A stretch of 64,000 nucleotides of DNA from Toxoplasma gondii ME49 (GCF_000006565.2 NC_031473.1:2323817-2387816); one strand, 5' to 3'. Positions 1-13,514 are shown, numbered from the stretch's first letter. A program made the numbers and translations. Notes: generated by a model from the sequence alone, not told the origin.

Positions 1-3000
1 TCGGAGACACCTAGGAAGCGGGATGGGGAGGGTGAGAAGTGGAAGAAGACGGAAGACAGACTTCTCCTCGAAGACGATCGAGGGTGAACGAGCGTCTGCG
101 AAGACTTGGACCGAGCGAACTGGAGTTAACTCCAGTAGAATCGTCGAGGGGAGACACGCAGGGTGCGCCACACGACGCGAGAGGCCCTGCTGACCGGGCA
201 GGGAGAACGTGATCGCCTCGGAGACTCGGAGAAAGTCCTCGGGAGAAGACAAGGCAAATCGCGAAAAACTCGACGCGGAAGCAGAGCCTGCGACAGAAGC
301 AACAGTCGAGTCTGCGCCCTTGAGTCTCTCTGCGGAGCGTCGAGCGCGAAAAGACGCGTAGGCGACGTTCGCAGGGAAGTCCAAGCCGGTGTGCTTCAGC
401 CTCCGCGTTTCTGCAGCAACTGCTTCTTGCTGCTCCAGCGGGGCAGTCGCCTCCTCGACGCCCACAGGGCACGCAGAAGAAAACAGAAACGAAGGAGAGA
501 AAGAAGAGAAGGACAAAGACGTCTGGGACGCAGGCGGCAACGCGTAGTACAAATTGGGAAGCCACACCGCAACCTGAACGCAGGCGAAAGAGACAAGAAG
601 CGCATCACGAGGAACCACTGGGAGGAGGAAACAGGCGCGACGCGGCAAAACAACTCTGAAGGACTGTGGAGAGAGGCGAGAGAGAAACAAAGAGGAAGGC
701 GAGGACGGACGTGAGCATCGACCACGAGAAAACGGCTCGAGGGAAAAGACGAGACAGGCGAAAACGAACAAACCGACAGAGGAAAGAGAGTGAAGCGGGG
801 AACGAGAGGAAGAGAGAAGCAGAGAGAAAAGATCAAAGAAAAAAACGGGAAGAAACGAATCTACTGGAAAAAAAGGGAGAATTCGCAAAGAGCACAAATG
901 TGTCTCCTGAGACGTCGTTTAGAGTCTCTTTTCATCGACATCTTTCTCTATCTGCTTCATTCTCCTATATCATCGCACATGTATCTCCCATTCAGCTTCT
1001 CCACCACCTCTCGATCGCTTCCGTGATTCCTCCTTTCTCTCCTTCTCTGTCTCTTCCTCGATGTCCTCCCGCGCAGTGTCTGTCTCTCTCTTTCTCTGCA
1101 TCGCTGCGTCTTGTCGGTCTCACAGGTTTCGCCAGTCTGAGGAAGGGGAAATCGTAGTGGACCAGCGGGGCGCGGAGAAAAGGGAGGAGGTGCCGCGCGG
1201 GATCGAAAGGCTCGACGAGCTGAGGCGCCTTCCTGTCCGGTCCACGCGCGGCTGCGTACGGCGCGACCGCTTGAATCAACACCGAGTTCTTTTTGGACTC
1301 GCTGTTGAATACCTTAACGCCGACAAAGTAATCCCACTGCAGACACAGAGTAACCCGCAAGAGTCCATACACGCAAAGACCAGGAGAGAGAGGAAGCAGG
1401 GAGAGGCAGAAAAGGAAGAGAGAGGAAGAAGCGACTGGAAAAGGCAGGAGACAGGATGCAAAAGACCAGAGAACGAAAGGGAGAGAACAGAAGAGACGGC
1501 GGATGGTGAAGGAAAGAGGACAAGACGAGCGAAAACAGGAGAAGCAAGAAGAAGGAAGAAGAACGAACAGAGAGAAAGAAGAAAGAAGACAGAAGGAAGA
1601 TGAGGAAGAAGAAGGCAAGAAGGAGAGAAGACGACAGGAGTAGGAGTACGGAAGACGCCCCGAGGCACACCGCATGCACCAGAGACGCATTTGCGACAGC
1701 ATTCTATGTTTCCTCACTTCAAAGTTGAGTCGATGAAGCGAGGGGAATTCTGCAAGGAGAGGCTTCGTCCCTGCGAGAACGAAATTCGGGAAGGCGTAGG
1801 CGTTCTGCGCGAGAGCAGGTCCTTTGCAGGCGTCAACATCTTCTCTGTCTTCCTGGCCGCCAATGTCTCCTGTCTCCCGCCTTCGTCTCTCTCGTTCTGC
1901 GCGTTTTTCCTGCGCCAGAGAAGGCGGACAGACCTCAATGACTTCCTCTCGAACGCAGGAGTTTCTCACGCTGCGGAAGACAGACGGCAGCGAGGAAACT
2001 GCAGTTCTCGTCTCCAAAGCAGCGGCAGAAACCGCCTCTCGACGACGCCCTCCATGCGCCGAAGCTCCCTCTTCTTTCGCGTCCTCGCAAAAAAAGAAGA
2101 AGTCGCACTTCAACACCGCGTCTTCTTCTTCCTCCCCAGCTACACACTCCTCCGGATGGGACAGCGGAGCCAGTGTCTCCGAAGACAGCGGCTGAGCGGC
2201 GAGAGCAAGGCGCTTGAGCATCCGCGCCCGCTGGCTGGGGTCTCTGTAGAGAAGGACGTTTTTCCCTCGAGTGTTGCGCTGTTGCTCTTCTCCAGTCAAC
2301 TTGGAAAAAAGTGGAAGCGCCTCTCTGTGCAAAAGGATTTCGTCGATGAACGGCAGCAACGTCACGCCGCCCCAAGACACCTGAAATGTCAGCGAAAATC
2401 ACGGAAAAAGACTCGAAAATTCCAAGAAAACGCCTGAAACGAGGAGATCAGACGGGGAAAGACATCTTTTCTCTTTTGCACAGTCTCTGTCTCCTCTCTC
2501 ATCTTCCTTCTGACAAATATAAATATATATATATATATAAATAAATATATACATATATGTATATACATATATGTATGTACATATATATGTGTATGTATAT
2601 GTTTATGTATTTAGGGTGAGTGGCCAATTTTCTCTCTTCCTTTTGATTCTTCCTTGTCGTTCCCTCACAGTTCTCTTCTTTCTGGGTTCGCATTCTCTCT
2701 GTTCTTGTATCTCTCTTCTCTTTTCTTCTCTCCTTTCTCACCGTGCATCCTTCCATGTCAACTTCGAAGTCGTCTGGGAAGTACGGTAGCAGCTCCGGAG
2801 TCGGAGACAGCAGAATCGGCCGCAGAGCTTTCGGCAGCAGAGACGCACTCCTAAAAAATTTGAAAAAGAGGTGAATTGCAGGGGAAAAGTGGAGAAACGC
2901 ATGTCACCTTCATGTGCCTTGTCTCCGGAAAAAACCTTCTCCGTCGACTGTCCTTCCAGAAGATCAGTGGCGGCTTTTTCGGAGGAAACACGGAGGACGG

Positions 3001-6000
3001 CAGAAAAAACGAGAAGAGAGACACCGAGCTTCAGTCACCTCCTGCGTCCGTTTCACCTCGCGCTTTCTTCTCTCTCTCCTCTGCCTCCGTTTCTTCTTCC
3101 TTCTCTGTGTGCCTCTTTGCGCGGTCGACTTCACAAACTGTCTTGTCTTTCTTCTCTCGGCTTTCTAACTCACTTGGGCGGAAGAATCGAGAGAAGCTGC
3201 ATGAACGGCGCATACGGTTTGCTCGCGGGAAATCGGATTTCCTTCCTCCGCAGATCTGCCAGCTGCTTCACTCCTTCGGTGAAGAAGGAGCAAGAGAGAA
3301 CATCTGTCATGAACGGTGCGTAGTGGTGAGGATAGAACCAAGTCCAGCCGCTGTACTGCGGTCCTCTGTAGTAGTAGTACAGGACCTGCAGAGAAAGCAG
3401 AACAGACTTTCGACGCCTTCGTTTCGAGCTACCAAACGGTCCGTCTGAACCTCGAGCCGGCTTTGAAAGCGCTTGACGCTGCTTCGGCGCAGTGCTCTGT
3501 GAACGCCGCGTCTGCCATTTCGACCGCCTTTTCTCGCCAGATGCAAGTTACGTTTTCCACAGCGCAGAAAGGCCTCTCGGCGCCGTGGTGCTGGTCACCG
3601 ACCACTGTCGACGCTCGCTGGACAGAAGCTGCAGTGTGCGTTCCGAACTGACAAAGCTGCAGAGACTTTCAGTTGCACGCGCTTGCTTTACACACATACG
3701 CATACACACACCGGCTTCGAAGGAGAGAGAAAACAGCAGAGACTGAAAGAACGAGTAAGATGCGGCTCTGAAATGAAAAGAAAAACATGGCCCCTACCCA
3801 CTGCAATCCCTCGAGGTAGTCGACCGCGAGGCGGTCGATCTGTTTTCGTCCTTCCGGTGTGCTCGCGTCCATGCCCATTTTCTTCAAGTAAAAGGACTCT
3901 CTGTACGCCAGCAGTGCATCCTCCGAAGCAGGTCGCCTCTCTTCCTCCACCTCGCTCTGAAAGCGGAGACAGACAGAAAGCGGAGACAGACAGAAAGCGA
4001 AGGACAGCACATGCAAGACCACAGCTCGAGAGGAAAGGAGAGAAAGGAGGGAAAGGAGAGAAAAGAGGGAAAAAGGACGACGCAACAAGGGGAGACACCC
4101 GGAAGAAGAGAAGAAACGCGAACGGCGAAAGAGATCCTCACACACATGTATCCCCATATCGGCACATCCGCATCACAGAGGAGGAGAGATTTACACGACA
4201 GGCGTTTTCGACTCGGCCCGAGAGGACATCCCGAAACCTCTCTGAATCGAGCGTTTTTTCACGGTGAGGTCCTTGTCCTGCATGCGCACTCCTCTCTTCG
4301 CATCGCCTTGAAACAGCGGTGGCGAGAACGAACCTTGTTTCTGCGCTTCGACTTCATCCACTGGCTGTCGGCCGCCCACTCTTGCAGAAGGTCGGTCTCG
4401 ACAGTGTCAACGAAAAGAGAAAGGAAGAGGAAAAAGTTGCAGAAGTTAATCTGGCCGCACCCTGTCGACAGCCAAGGTCCCTCCCGGCTCGGCGCCTGCT
4501 CCGCAAGGACTGCGTACCTCTGAGAGCAACATGCAGGCGCCAAGACGGCGGAAAAACCGGAGAAAAATCGGGGGAAAATCGGGGAAAAGAGGAAAAATGC
4601 GGGAAATGAGAGAAAATTCGCGGACGATACGACGCACAGAAACGCTCAGAGCGGAGCTAAAGAAGAGATTGGGGAAAAACATGGAAAATCCGAGACAAGG
4701 CGGCAAGTGCAGATTTCCCCGCAAAAACGAGAAGCGGAGAAGAATGCCTCAGAGAAGTCAATCTCCCTCGCTTTCAATGCAAGCCACGATAAGGGAACGA
4801 AAACAAGCCCCCAGACGACGCGGCCGCGCTCTTGTCTCCCCACCCTAGTCTCTCCGCTCGATCGTGCATGGGAGTGCGGCGTCTGGTGAAACATTTCAAG
4901 TACGAAAAAAGACAGCGTCTCGCGGCGCTTCTGGACAAGACCCAGGACGTTTGTGTTGAACAGCCTCCGGAAAACCGCAGAGAAAACAGACATCTGGGTG
5001 TCTCCTTTTCGCGTACTTGCAGGTACTCCTTGTAGCACGACATGAGGAGGTCAAGGCCTCCGTCAGCGATGTCTGTCGCTTTTGGGTGAGGCAGGAAGTC
5101 GTTGCCGACCATAAAGCAAAAGAGGACGTAGTCGTCGATGATTCTCTCGCGTTCGCGGGGGTACAGCAGCGAAGGACAGAGAGCGATGGCAGCGGCCTTT
5201 GTGTCCAAAGCGTCTGCCTCAGAAGTCGACGCAGTCTCCGACCGCTTTGGATGTTCGTCTGACTCCTTCGGGGGCGTCGAGCGAAGCGCCGCCGCAGCGA
5301 ACTCGAGGAAGAGATACTCTCTCAACAGAGAAATGTGCAGCAGCTGCAAATTCTCCCGCTTCGTCAGCATCTGAGGAGACAGTCGCACGCAGACACCGGA
5401 AGAAAAGTGAAAACGGAGAAAGGCGAGAGAAGACGAGAGACAGCGTGGAGAAGAGAGAAGAGAGAGGAGAGAAGAGAGAGGAGGAGAGAAGAGAGAGCGT
5501 GGACAAGGAGAGAAGAGACAGAGAAGCAGAGAGACTCACTCGATCTTGCGGTCCTCTCGAAACAGCTTTGCCGAAAACGACTTCTTCTCGAAGAAGACAG
5601 AAGTGTGGCTCGTGCGAGGCGAGAGCTAAAAAAAAAGCCAAGAAAACAGACACAAAACAGTGCAGGAAAGAATCCCGCTCGCCACTGCCTTTCTCTCGGC
5701 TTGCGGTCACCAAGCCTTTCCACCGCTGAGTCACACGGTCGCTCTCTACACACAAAACCTGTCTCCAAATACGTCCTAAAAACCAGTACACACATAAATA
5801 TATATATATATATATATGCATGTACTATGCAGGCACAGAGAGTTACTTACATGCGTATATCTTTATACCTCTCTACGACGTCCAGACGTAGACACTTAAA
5901 TAAAGATAAAAATATCCTATGTAAACGCAGACATGTCGGCACATACATTTCGTTACATATGTATACATGTGTGCAGATATCTATATCTGCAGATGATGTC

Positions 6001-6908
6001 GATTCATTTCGAAGCATTAACGCATGCACAAACGTGGATTATTTGCACGGCAAGGAGAGCCAGCAGAGGCTCCCTCAAACTCGAGCCGCCAGTGAAGAAT
6101 CAACAAAAAAAATGGACTTCTGTAAACAGCGTAGAAACATAGGCATGTTCGCGCCGGCAAGCGCAGAGCAGTCTCCCAGTTGCTCACAGTATGATTTTAG
6201 AAATAGATTAGATCTATTTGCCCGGGCCAGATCTGAAGACACAGCTTTGCCTTCTCCGTCTAAAATTTACGCAGGACTAGAAAAACTCGACACCGATCAC
6301 CTTCTCGCGCATGCATATACATGAATACATACTCTACATATATATATATATATACAATATGTGCTGGTAACGTATATGTGCAGATATATATTTATATGTG
6401 AGACATCGACGAAACAGATGCCACCATGATCAGCACAATCCTCCTGGCAGTAACAATCTCTGAGATGCGTCCGCTTACAAGACATATACAAAAAAAATAC
6501 ATATATATATATATATATATTTATATATGCATGTCTGTATGTATATAGGTAATGATTTGTACATCTTTTGGATTTTCTTCTGTGCCTGAAAAAGCGAGTC
6601 TCGCTTACAAAGCATGATGAGGTCGGCATCCAAGCCGTAGAGGCAGTGCCGAACATTCCGTCCTGTGTGAGGATCGGACTTGGCACACCTGATGAACTGC
6701 ATGATTTTGTGTTCGCCTTCGCCTGCAAGACCCAGAGCGACGACAAGTCTCGACCAAATGTAGTTTTAAAAAAGAAACAGTGCGGGGAATGGAAAAGAGA
6801 ACTGAACTCCATGAGAAACCACGCAGAAACACCCCTATCGCAGAAAACTCCAAGAACGCATATATATATATATATATATATATATGCGCCCATAATATAT
6901 AAACTTGC

Positions 6909-6941
<33 letters not shown>

Positions 6942-8565
6942 TATAAATATAAATCTACATGGATCTCTAGCTATAAGCATATCCATATGTACGTGCATAC
7001 GTAAGCGTACGTTTATTTCTCGATTTGTCAAAGAGGCTACGAGAGAGCAAGGAAATAATGCAAAGTGCAGTCGAGTAAAGCAGGGCGGAAGCGAGGCGAG
7101 GAGCTTCGCTGCTCACCAGGGACATCTGGACCTGAGAGGACAACTTTGAGATCCTTCCAGCGCGCGTCTTCGTTTAGTTTTTTTTCGCAGAAAAAGCGAA
7201 GGTGTCTGAAGAATTTCGCCATAAATTCGGTGCCTGGAGAGATGCAATTAGAGTCAAAGTGACCTCCCGGAGTCGGCGCAGAGAGGTTCTTCTCTTGCTT
7301 TGCCGCAGCCTTGTCTTGTTTGCGCTGCATCTTCAACAGGCGATGCTCCTCCTTCTGCCGCGCCAACTCCGCCGCATCCTTCGCTGCTCGATAGCGCCTC
7401 GCACGCTGGAAAAATGGACAGAAGTGAAACACGAAGGCGAAAAAGAGTCGAAAACAACAGCGAGCAAGACAGGGAGAGAGCAGGAGAAAGGAGAAACAGG
7501 AGCGACAGACGAGAGACAAAGAGAGAAAACATAGATAGATAGAGAGGGAGGTAGATAGAGAGAGAGAAATAGAGATAGAGACACAGAGAGAGAAATAGAG
7601 ATAGAGACAGAGAGAGAGAGAGAAATAGAGCTGGAGTAGAAAGAAGGAAGTGAACGAGATGAGAAGAAGTCCGAGAACAGGAAATCAGACGGAGATATCA
7701 AGGTAGGAGAAAGTCGCATTTGTGAGGCGCTACGTAAGGAAGTACGGAGGCCAACAGACGAAGCGCCGACGAGGGCAGAAGAAGGAGGGGAGTGCTCAGA
7801 GACGTCTCAGGTGTAGAGTTACGCCTTTGAGCGTTTTTTCATTTCGACTTTTTACCTGTTGATTCATCTTTGCACGAGGCGCCACACCATCTGCTGCCAA
7901 GACGAGAAACTTCTTTGGGTTCACAGTCGAGATGATGAGGTCGAGAGCAGCAAAGACGTCCACCCACATCGCGTCTTCACTTGTATGGAGCATCCCTCCT
8001 GGAAAAACGAGAAAGTTTATTCGATTTGCAAAGAATGTACATACAGCAGGCAGCGTCTCTTCGTAGACGATGCAGAACTGACTTCCTAGGTCAAGACATC
8101 ACCTCGGCAGCAGACTTGGAAACGGAGAGAACAGCCGCCAGAGAGAGACAGCGGCGCATCCACGGCTAGGCAAACATCAACGTAGAACAACGACATTCAG
8201 AGACAAGAACAGCGGCAGCGAGAGAAGGAGACAGACAACTGAGAATAAGCAGGAAAAGAGAGAAGAGAGCCAGGAGAGATGAAGCGAGGAAAGGGAGATT
8301 AAGTATCGAAAGAGAGAACACGACTGAAAAGAGAGGACGAGACTGAAAAGAGCGAAGGACATGGGAAGGAGGAAAAGAGAGAGAGAGAAAGCAGGGGAAC
8401 CAACAGAGAACTCGAGTTACCTGAGTTTCCATGAGAGCATGTATGGAGGATGCCATTCATATCGAGGTAGAGGTTATCAAATTCTGGCAGAGACGTCTGC
8501 GTAATCTTCTCGTTGATGAGCGGATACCGCTCGCTGAGCCACCGATAGAATCTGCCGATCCCCAT
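1..8565 (-). CDS. XRN1: XRN1-type 5'-3' exoribonuclease, 3' end beyond the left edge
   Basis: Degrades decapped 5'-monophosphate mRNA in the cytoplasm (known for the family). Thirteen exons keep phase: 8421-8565, 7856-7998, 7117-7405, 6609-6722, 5540-5625, 5017-5370, 4334-4519, 3798-3956, 3174-3385, 2742-2850, 1718-2380, 1124-1336 and 573 to the edge, giving 1,082 residues so far. The start ([15 protein letters not shown]) and CSH near residue 45 resemble XRN1 rather than nuclear XRN2/Rat1, which carries an insertion there. Catalytic acidic residues are visible: LDMNG (D35), [13 protein letters not shown] (about 85-96), PGEGEHK (about 191-197), [10 protein letters not shown] (about 221-230), [13 protein letters not shown], and GNDFLPH (348-354). 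Later conserved pieces are DYLEGLQW, then VLYYYYRG and [14 protein letters not shown], then [12 protein letters not shown] and RNTRGKN. The 663-base exon (1718-2380) carries a charged low-complexity insertion. The ATG lies in AAGATGG context. No stop is reached by base 1, so the C-terminal part is missing from the window. Confidence 0.95.
119..136. repeat. 18-bp perfect palindrome inside the XRN1 coding exon
   Basis: ACTGGAGTTAACTCCAGT equals its own reverse complement and contains a central GTTAAC. It lies within the open frame of the last visible XRN1 exon. No function is claimed; a dimeric binding site or chance are both possible. Confidence 0.5.
2515..2605. repeat. AT-rich (TA)n microsatellite in an XRN1 intron
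   Basis: Interrupted TA, TATG and TACA units lie between the XRN1 exons at 1718-2380 and 2742-2850. Similar tracts lie in other XRN1 introns at about 5793-5819, 6336-6358, 6498-6532, 6858-6886 and 6909-6953. Confidence 0.85.
3963..4000. repeat. 17-bp tandem repeat in an XRN1 intron
   Basis: CGGAGACAGACAGAAAG occurs twice in tandem, from 3964 and 3981, followed by a partial third copy. It lies just beyond the acceptor of the exon 3798-3956, in the intron separating it from 4334-4519. Confidence 0.8.
7535..7625. repeat. GATA/GA-rich simple repeat in an XRN1 intron
   Basis: Interrupted AGATAGAGA and AGAGAGAAATAGAGATAGAGAC units between XRN1 exons 2 and 3. On the coding strand this reads as a pyrimidine-rich tract, as in most introns of this window. 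Confidence 0.75.
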
Positions 8566-11500
8566 CTTGAAGCGACAGGAGAAGCGAGAGGAGCGGCCAA
8601 GAAAAACAAGGAAACAAAGGAAAGAAAAGGGAAAAGCGAAGAAAAACAAGAGGGGAAGAGCAAAAGAAGGAAAACCGCGTCGAGCTCCTGGCGAGACGCA
8701 AGAGTCCTCTCAGACGCAGCACACGGCAACGTTCGCCGCGGAAGAAGGAAGCAGAGACAGAGAAAAAGAGAGAAAAGGAACCTGATTTCGAAGGCAGAGT
8801 TGCATCAGCGACTGGACTTGGAAGAGGAAGAAGGACTGGACGAAGGAGAGAAGAGAAGAGTGTCAGAGAAGGTCGAGTTTCCTGAAGCGAGGACTTCAGG
8901 ATGAGACAAAGTCGAGACGGAGAAAGCGAGAGAGGTCGACATGGGAGGGGAAGGTACGGAAGAGCGAGGGGAAGAGACTTTGGTAGATCGAAGCCAAACA
9001 ACGAAGAGACAACAGCCGTGAACAAAACAGACAAGGTGAGACGAAGACTGGGCCGGATGAAGGACAAACAGGTTTCCAGGTCGAAGTCAGTACCCTGTTC
9101 TCGAACGCGGAAGACACTGCCGCTGAGAGAAGAAAGGATGTTTGATGGCTCCCGAACAGGAAACGTCACATGGAAAGAAGAAAAAGGAACCTGCAGCGAA
9201 AAAGAAGTCGATCTGGGGAGCCCCCGCAAACGAGCACACGATCCACTCACACAGAAGCCATGCAAGAGTTCCTCTCGCGTCTCTTTTTTCGCTCAGCGTT
9301 TCTCTCGGATCTGTCTCTTGCTTTCTGCGTTTCATGCATGCGCAAGGAATCCACCCGGGGAGTTCCAAGTCTCCACGGGCAGTTGCAGGGGGAAATCTCC
9401 CTCAAAAAACGCAAACCTGCGGACGTCTCTGTCCTCGTTGAGAGACGAGAGGTCATGGCGATAAAGAGACACGAGGGAAGTTCGCCAAGGTCGTCTTGTC
9501 TGTCGAACGCGACGAGAGAGGCGGCAGGCCTGAACAGGTGCGGCCGAGTTCTTCACGAAGCAGTGCGAGAGAACGGCGGAGGTCCAAAAAGCGAGGAGGA
9601 ATGCTGAAGAGAAGCGCTTTCTTTGGAGACCTGCGCGCATGGATACTCTTCCCCGGAAGTATCCAGAAAAGCCGACGCCTTCTCACCACAGAGAAGCTGG
9701 AGAAGACACAGAGACTTCTTCGCGCGAAAAGCGGCGATGAAAACGAGAGAGGCCGCGACGAGGCAACTCACTCGCAAAAAACTTGGGTCACTAACCCTCT
9801 GAAGAGCCGCGACAAGCGCCGTTTCGAACGTAACAAAAGACAAAAAAACGAAGAAATTTGCGGTCAAGTCCCTCTGCAGAGACTCCAGCGAGTGTCAGAA
9901 GTCGCCAGATGCAGCTGGGAAGCTCGCAGAACCGCAGAAAGGCTCGCCGGAGACAGAGAGGAACCGACGCAGTGTGCATGCCATTTTTTCTCCTAAAAAC
10001 GCGCGGTTGCATGCACTCCCGCTTCTGCCCAGAAACTGTACGCCAAGGGAAAATAGGTTTTCTGGGCCGGCTATACTTATCTATCTATTCATTTTCGGAG
10101 AAGACAAGCCATTTCTTGCCCGGAAAAGAAAAGTGGAGAAAATGTTGGTGGAGGTGAATCGAGATTTTGTCGCCTTTGTGATCCGCTGGTTGAGACAGCC
10201 AAGCTTCAGCCGGGAAGTTAGCGTCTGAGAACGTAACAACAAAGTATCAACTTAGATGCACAGGTGGACATAGAAAATCCTTGAACGGTTTGCATGTATG
10301 GCTTTTCCGAGGACTCTCTGCACGTAGAGATACGACTCCGACGCATGCAGATGTGCGGCGTCTTTGTGTACACGAAGCTGCAGACGTTTATCTACTCGTG
10401 TCTGAAGAGATGTGCATGCAATTTATCTTGAAATCGGACAGTACAGCAGTTTACTCCAAGAAAAGACCATGCTATACACTTCCTGCTAGAGATGAGGGCA
10501 TATGTGTCTTTGTTTAGCAAGCGGATGCGAAGAGGCGATTGCCGTGTGAATCCGTTTCTCCAATGGGAAGTCGCAAATGCCTGATTTCTCGCATCGTCAA
10601 CATGCTTCTAAGATCCCTTTGTTCACCCTACGGAAGGGAGGAGGCAGACGACTCCAAAGCGGTCTTTGCACAGCCTGTATACAAATGCTGGGTCATCAAA
10701 TATACGCTGGATGCTCGTACACTTGGAGCGGACCTGCGAAAGATAAATTTATCTTGACGATTTTTTCGGGGGTCGTGGTGATTCCACCCGAAACCGGACT
10801 ACCTGAGCACACAACAAAACCACGGTCATCCCTCTACCGTTCTTCTAGCTGTGAAGCACTACAGGTATACAATATAAGAAAGCGGGAGAGAGTGTAACGG
10901 TAAAAAGGTACGCTCTTCGGCGCGACACGCTCTGTTCAGTCCACTGCCTGTTGAAGGAAAAAGTGGATTTCTACGGGAGGAAATACGGAACATCTGGTGT
11001 GTGGCCTTCACTTTCGTTAACATCAAATCGTGTCAGAGCTCTGAGCTGGCAGCATCGCTGATTTTACAGGTTGCACGCTCCTTCCCATTGACAAGAACTC
11101 CCTCCCTGTCCACGAGCACAAGAATTGCAGAAGCTAAGGCAATCTCACTTCCGTTTTGCGTAGATTTGGCCGCCTGCACTCTGGTGCGGCGGGCATCGGT
11201 ACCCACTGTGGTTGAGAACCGTTTCTTGTCTCTCTAAAAGACACACTTCTTGGCAATATCGAGCTGATCGTTCTCAGATTTCTGCCGCTGGAAACGTTAC
11301 GATGTATCAATTTGGTTGGAAAGGTCGATTTAAGTAGCGTCACAAATTGGCAAGCTCTCTGGATTTTCACAAAACATAACACTAGAAACAATTGCATGTT
11401 AACTGTGGCTCGATTGGTGAAGTATTCGAATCGGCAGTTTCTACGAGAGACAGACACCCGTAAGAGTTCATGTCGAATTCAGGAGGTAGCAACTGGTGTC

Positions 11501-13514
11501 TGAGGGAGCAGGATCGGCTGAGTGTTTGCGTTTTCTGTAGCCGAGACGCGTGCAAGTTTCTTGGTTTTGTGAAGCGACCCATATTTCAATCTTCTTCGTC
11601 TGTCCGCTATCAAATCAAACTGAAGGTTGCTTCAGTAGCGTCGGGGAAATATGACCGTAGGTGGACTGCTAGACAGGCATACCTTTCTGCATGCGTCCCG
11701 CGTCGCTGAGAATGTCATTGGTTGCTTCGCTCGTTTTGCTTGCCTCTGATCGTGTCCCAGGAGTCTGGTGACACGACACAACAACCTGGCGGTCCTGACG
11801 ATGCCGCTGAACTCGACAGACCTTTAGAGTTTTTTGTAAAAGAAGGAAACAGCTCTGGCAGTCGACGCCCTTATGAGAGAGCGCCAGCTTCAAGAAAGTG
11901 AAGCCGCTACGCAGAGTATCTACCATCTACCCTCTATGATCCCCCCGCATGCAAACTAGCCTTAAACACACCGCTCGTCAGTACAAACCGTGCAAGCACT
12001 ACAAGCATTAATTATGTCTATTTGTGCATCTAAGGTGGTACTTGGTTATATATGTTGAACGCTAACTCCCCGACTAGACTTTGAGCTATTAAACCTGCCT
12101 GGGATCATTCGAGAAGACTCTGATGACGTCGTCCTAAAAGTATCTCCAGGGCCCACCGGTGGTTTGTGAGTCTCTATGTCATCAACATGTCAATGAAGTA
12201 TTGATAGCGATGAAGGTTTTTGATCATCATAGCAGCATAAAAAGGCTAAGCTGCACCTTCAGCATGTTAACAAGGCGGCGGCGATAATTGTATCCCAAGC
12301 TCGGTTTTAGGTTCGAATGCACCACTGCCGCCACACGGTTTTCCATGTCAGTACAATCTCCGCGAAAGTTGGTGTACCATAGGTGAATATTAACCCTGCC
12401 TGGTCACGCAACTGTCCCAAAACTTCGACTTCCGTTGAAAGGCCATCCACCGTAACTCTCGGTGCTCTTGCTGCTGGCTGCAGCCACACTCGTCGTGGGG
12501 GAAGAAAGTTCACTACAAGCAAACAGTTTTCTTTCCGTAACGCGCTCACCACACCCTGAAAGGTCTTGATCGAAGTGGTGATGTGTTCGACGGCAACAGT
12601 ACGTTCCACACGGCTGCGGTGATCGTCTGTCCTCCATCTAGTGGTTCTACCGCCCCAGCAGAGGCCGTCTGTTTTCTCGATTTCGGTTTTCGGGCGCTCT
12701 GCTTCCTTCTTAGATGCATGTCGAAACGCTTTCACAAACGAACCTAGTGACATGCGCCCTGTCCGGCAAATGCAAGAGAAAAACAAGGCAGGATTTCGTG
12801 CTATCAGTCAAGTCCTCCGTGGCCGTACGTTAGTATCACAAGCGACGCCGTCGTAAAACTGGTGGATCTAAAGCTCTGCTGCACCATAAGTCTCACACCC
12901 ACGGTTTCTAATTCCAGCGCCCAACTCGCATTTGTGAAGACATGTTGACTTCTTCGTTATACACGCCTCTGAGCTGTCGGCAGTATGTTACCGACTTCTG
13001 TATCGGGGTGTGGCGCAGCATAGAAGCCCCTACGATGTTCGGGACATGTTCTTCCCAAAGACTTCGGCCGGCGGGCATACAAGAAGTATTTTATTTACTA
13101 AGGCCGCGAAACAACTCCAAAACTGCCGACAGAGTCGGACTCCTGATCAGTTGCCGTTGCTACAATTCATGTCTGCATTCCTCCGACGCTCCGTAAAAAG
13201 CACGGGTGCATGCGATTTCCGCCCGGCCGCGGGTTGCGGTCTTTTGGTGTCGATTTTTCGCTGGCGCGTTTGGGCAAGAACTGAGAAATTGATTCACCGG
13301 AATTGTGGCTGCTTATGACTGAGTGAACACTTGATAAAATTTCCACAGTCTCAAAGTGACTTTTCCGCTGCGGTTCACCGCCGAATTCTCCGCCAGCGTC
13401 TGCACGCAGGAACGAACTCGGTACTGCGCACCCAGTGGTGCCGTTCTTGCTACTCTTTGTGTTTCCTAGTGGCTGGTGCGCCACGAGCGTTGTGTTTTTC
13501 TTTTCTCCGGAAAG
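8566..13514. other. XRN1 leader and intergenic spacer, no firm gene
   Basis: About 4.9 kb between the divergent starts at 8565 (minus) and 13515 (plus). From 8566 to about 9300 the sequence is strongly purine-rich on the plus strand, hence pyrimidine-rich on the XRN1 sense strand, which fits a 5' leader. It creates a long low-complexity open frame of Ser, Leu, Phe and Pro that I do not count as a gene. From about 9,300 on, base composition evens out and stops are frequent in all frames. The only ORFs worth naming are 12307-12753 (listed separately) and an ATG-initiated minus frame, 11669-11926, that ends near a possible GTATGC donor. I see no RNA gene or repeat here. Confidence 0.6.
12307..12753 (-). 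CDS. Candidate 148-residue hypothetical protein (unproven ORF)
   Basis: An uninterrupted minus-strand frame runs from an ATG at 12753 (MSLGSFVKAF) to a stop at 12307. The N-terminal third is basic and polar. The C-terminal half alternates hydrophobic segments (CLLVVNFLPP, GLIFTYGTPTF) and ends in WKTVWRQWCIRT. I recognise no family, signal peptide or clear membrane span. About 150 codons is near the length expected by chance a few times in 64 kb on both strands, so length alone is not evidence. The neighbouring sequence offers no confident splice partner. Treat it as a candidate exon or a chance ORF. Confidence 0.25.
   Translation of the reverse strand: MSLGSFVKAFRHASKKEAERPKTEIEKTDGLCWGGRTTRWRTDDHRSRVERTVAVEHITTSIKTFQGVVSALRKENCLLVVNFLPPRRVWLQPAARAPRVTVDGLSTEVEVLGQLRDQAGLIFTYGTPTFAEIVLTWKTVWRQWCIRT

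Noticed and set aside
8477..9265. 262-codon minus-strand ORF upstream of XRN1
   Set aside because: A Ser/Leu/Phe/Pro low-complexity translation of the pyrimidine-rich leader. It overlaps XRN1 exon 1 in another frame, and the true start (MGIGRFYRW) is unambiguous.
12300..12325. tRNA B-box-like GGTTCGAAT
   Set aside because: No A-box at the right distance and no pairing acceptor or T-arm stems around it.
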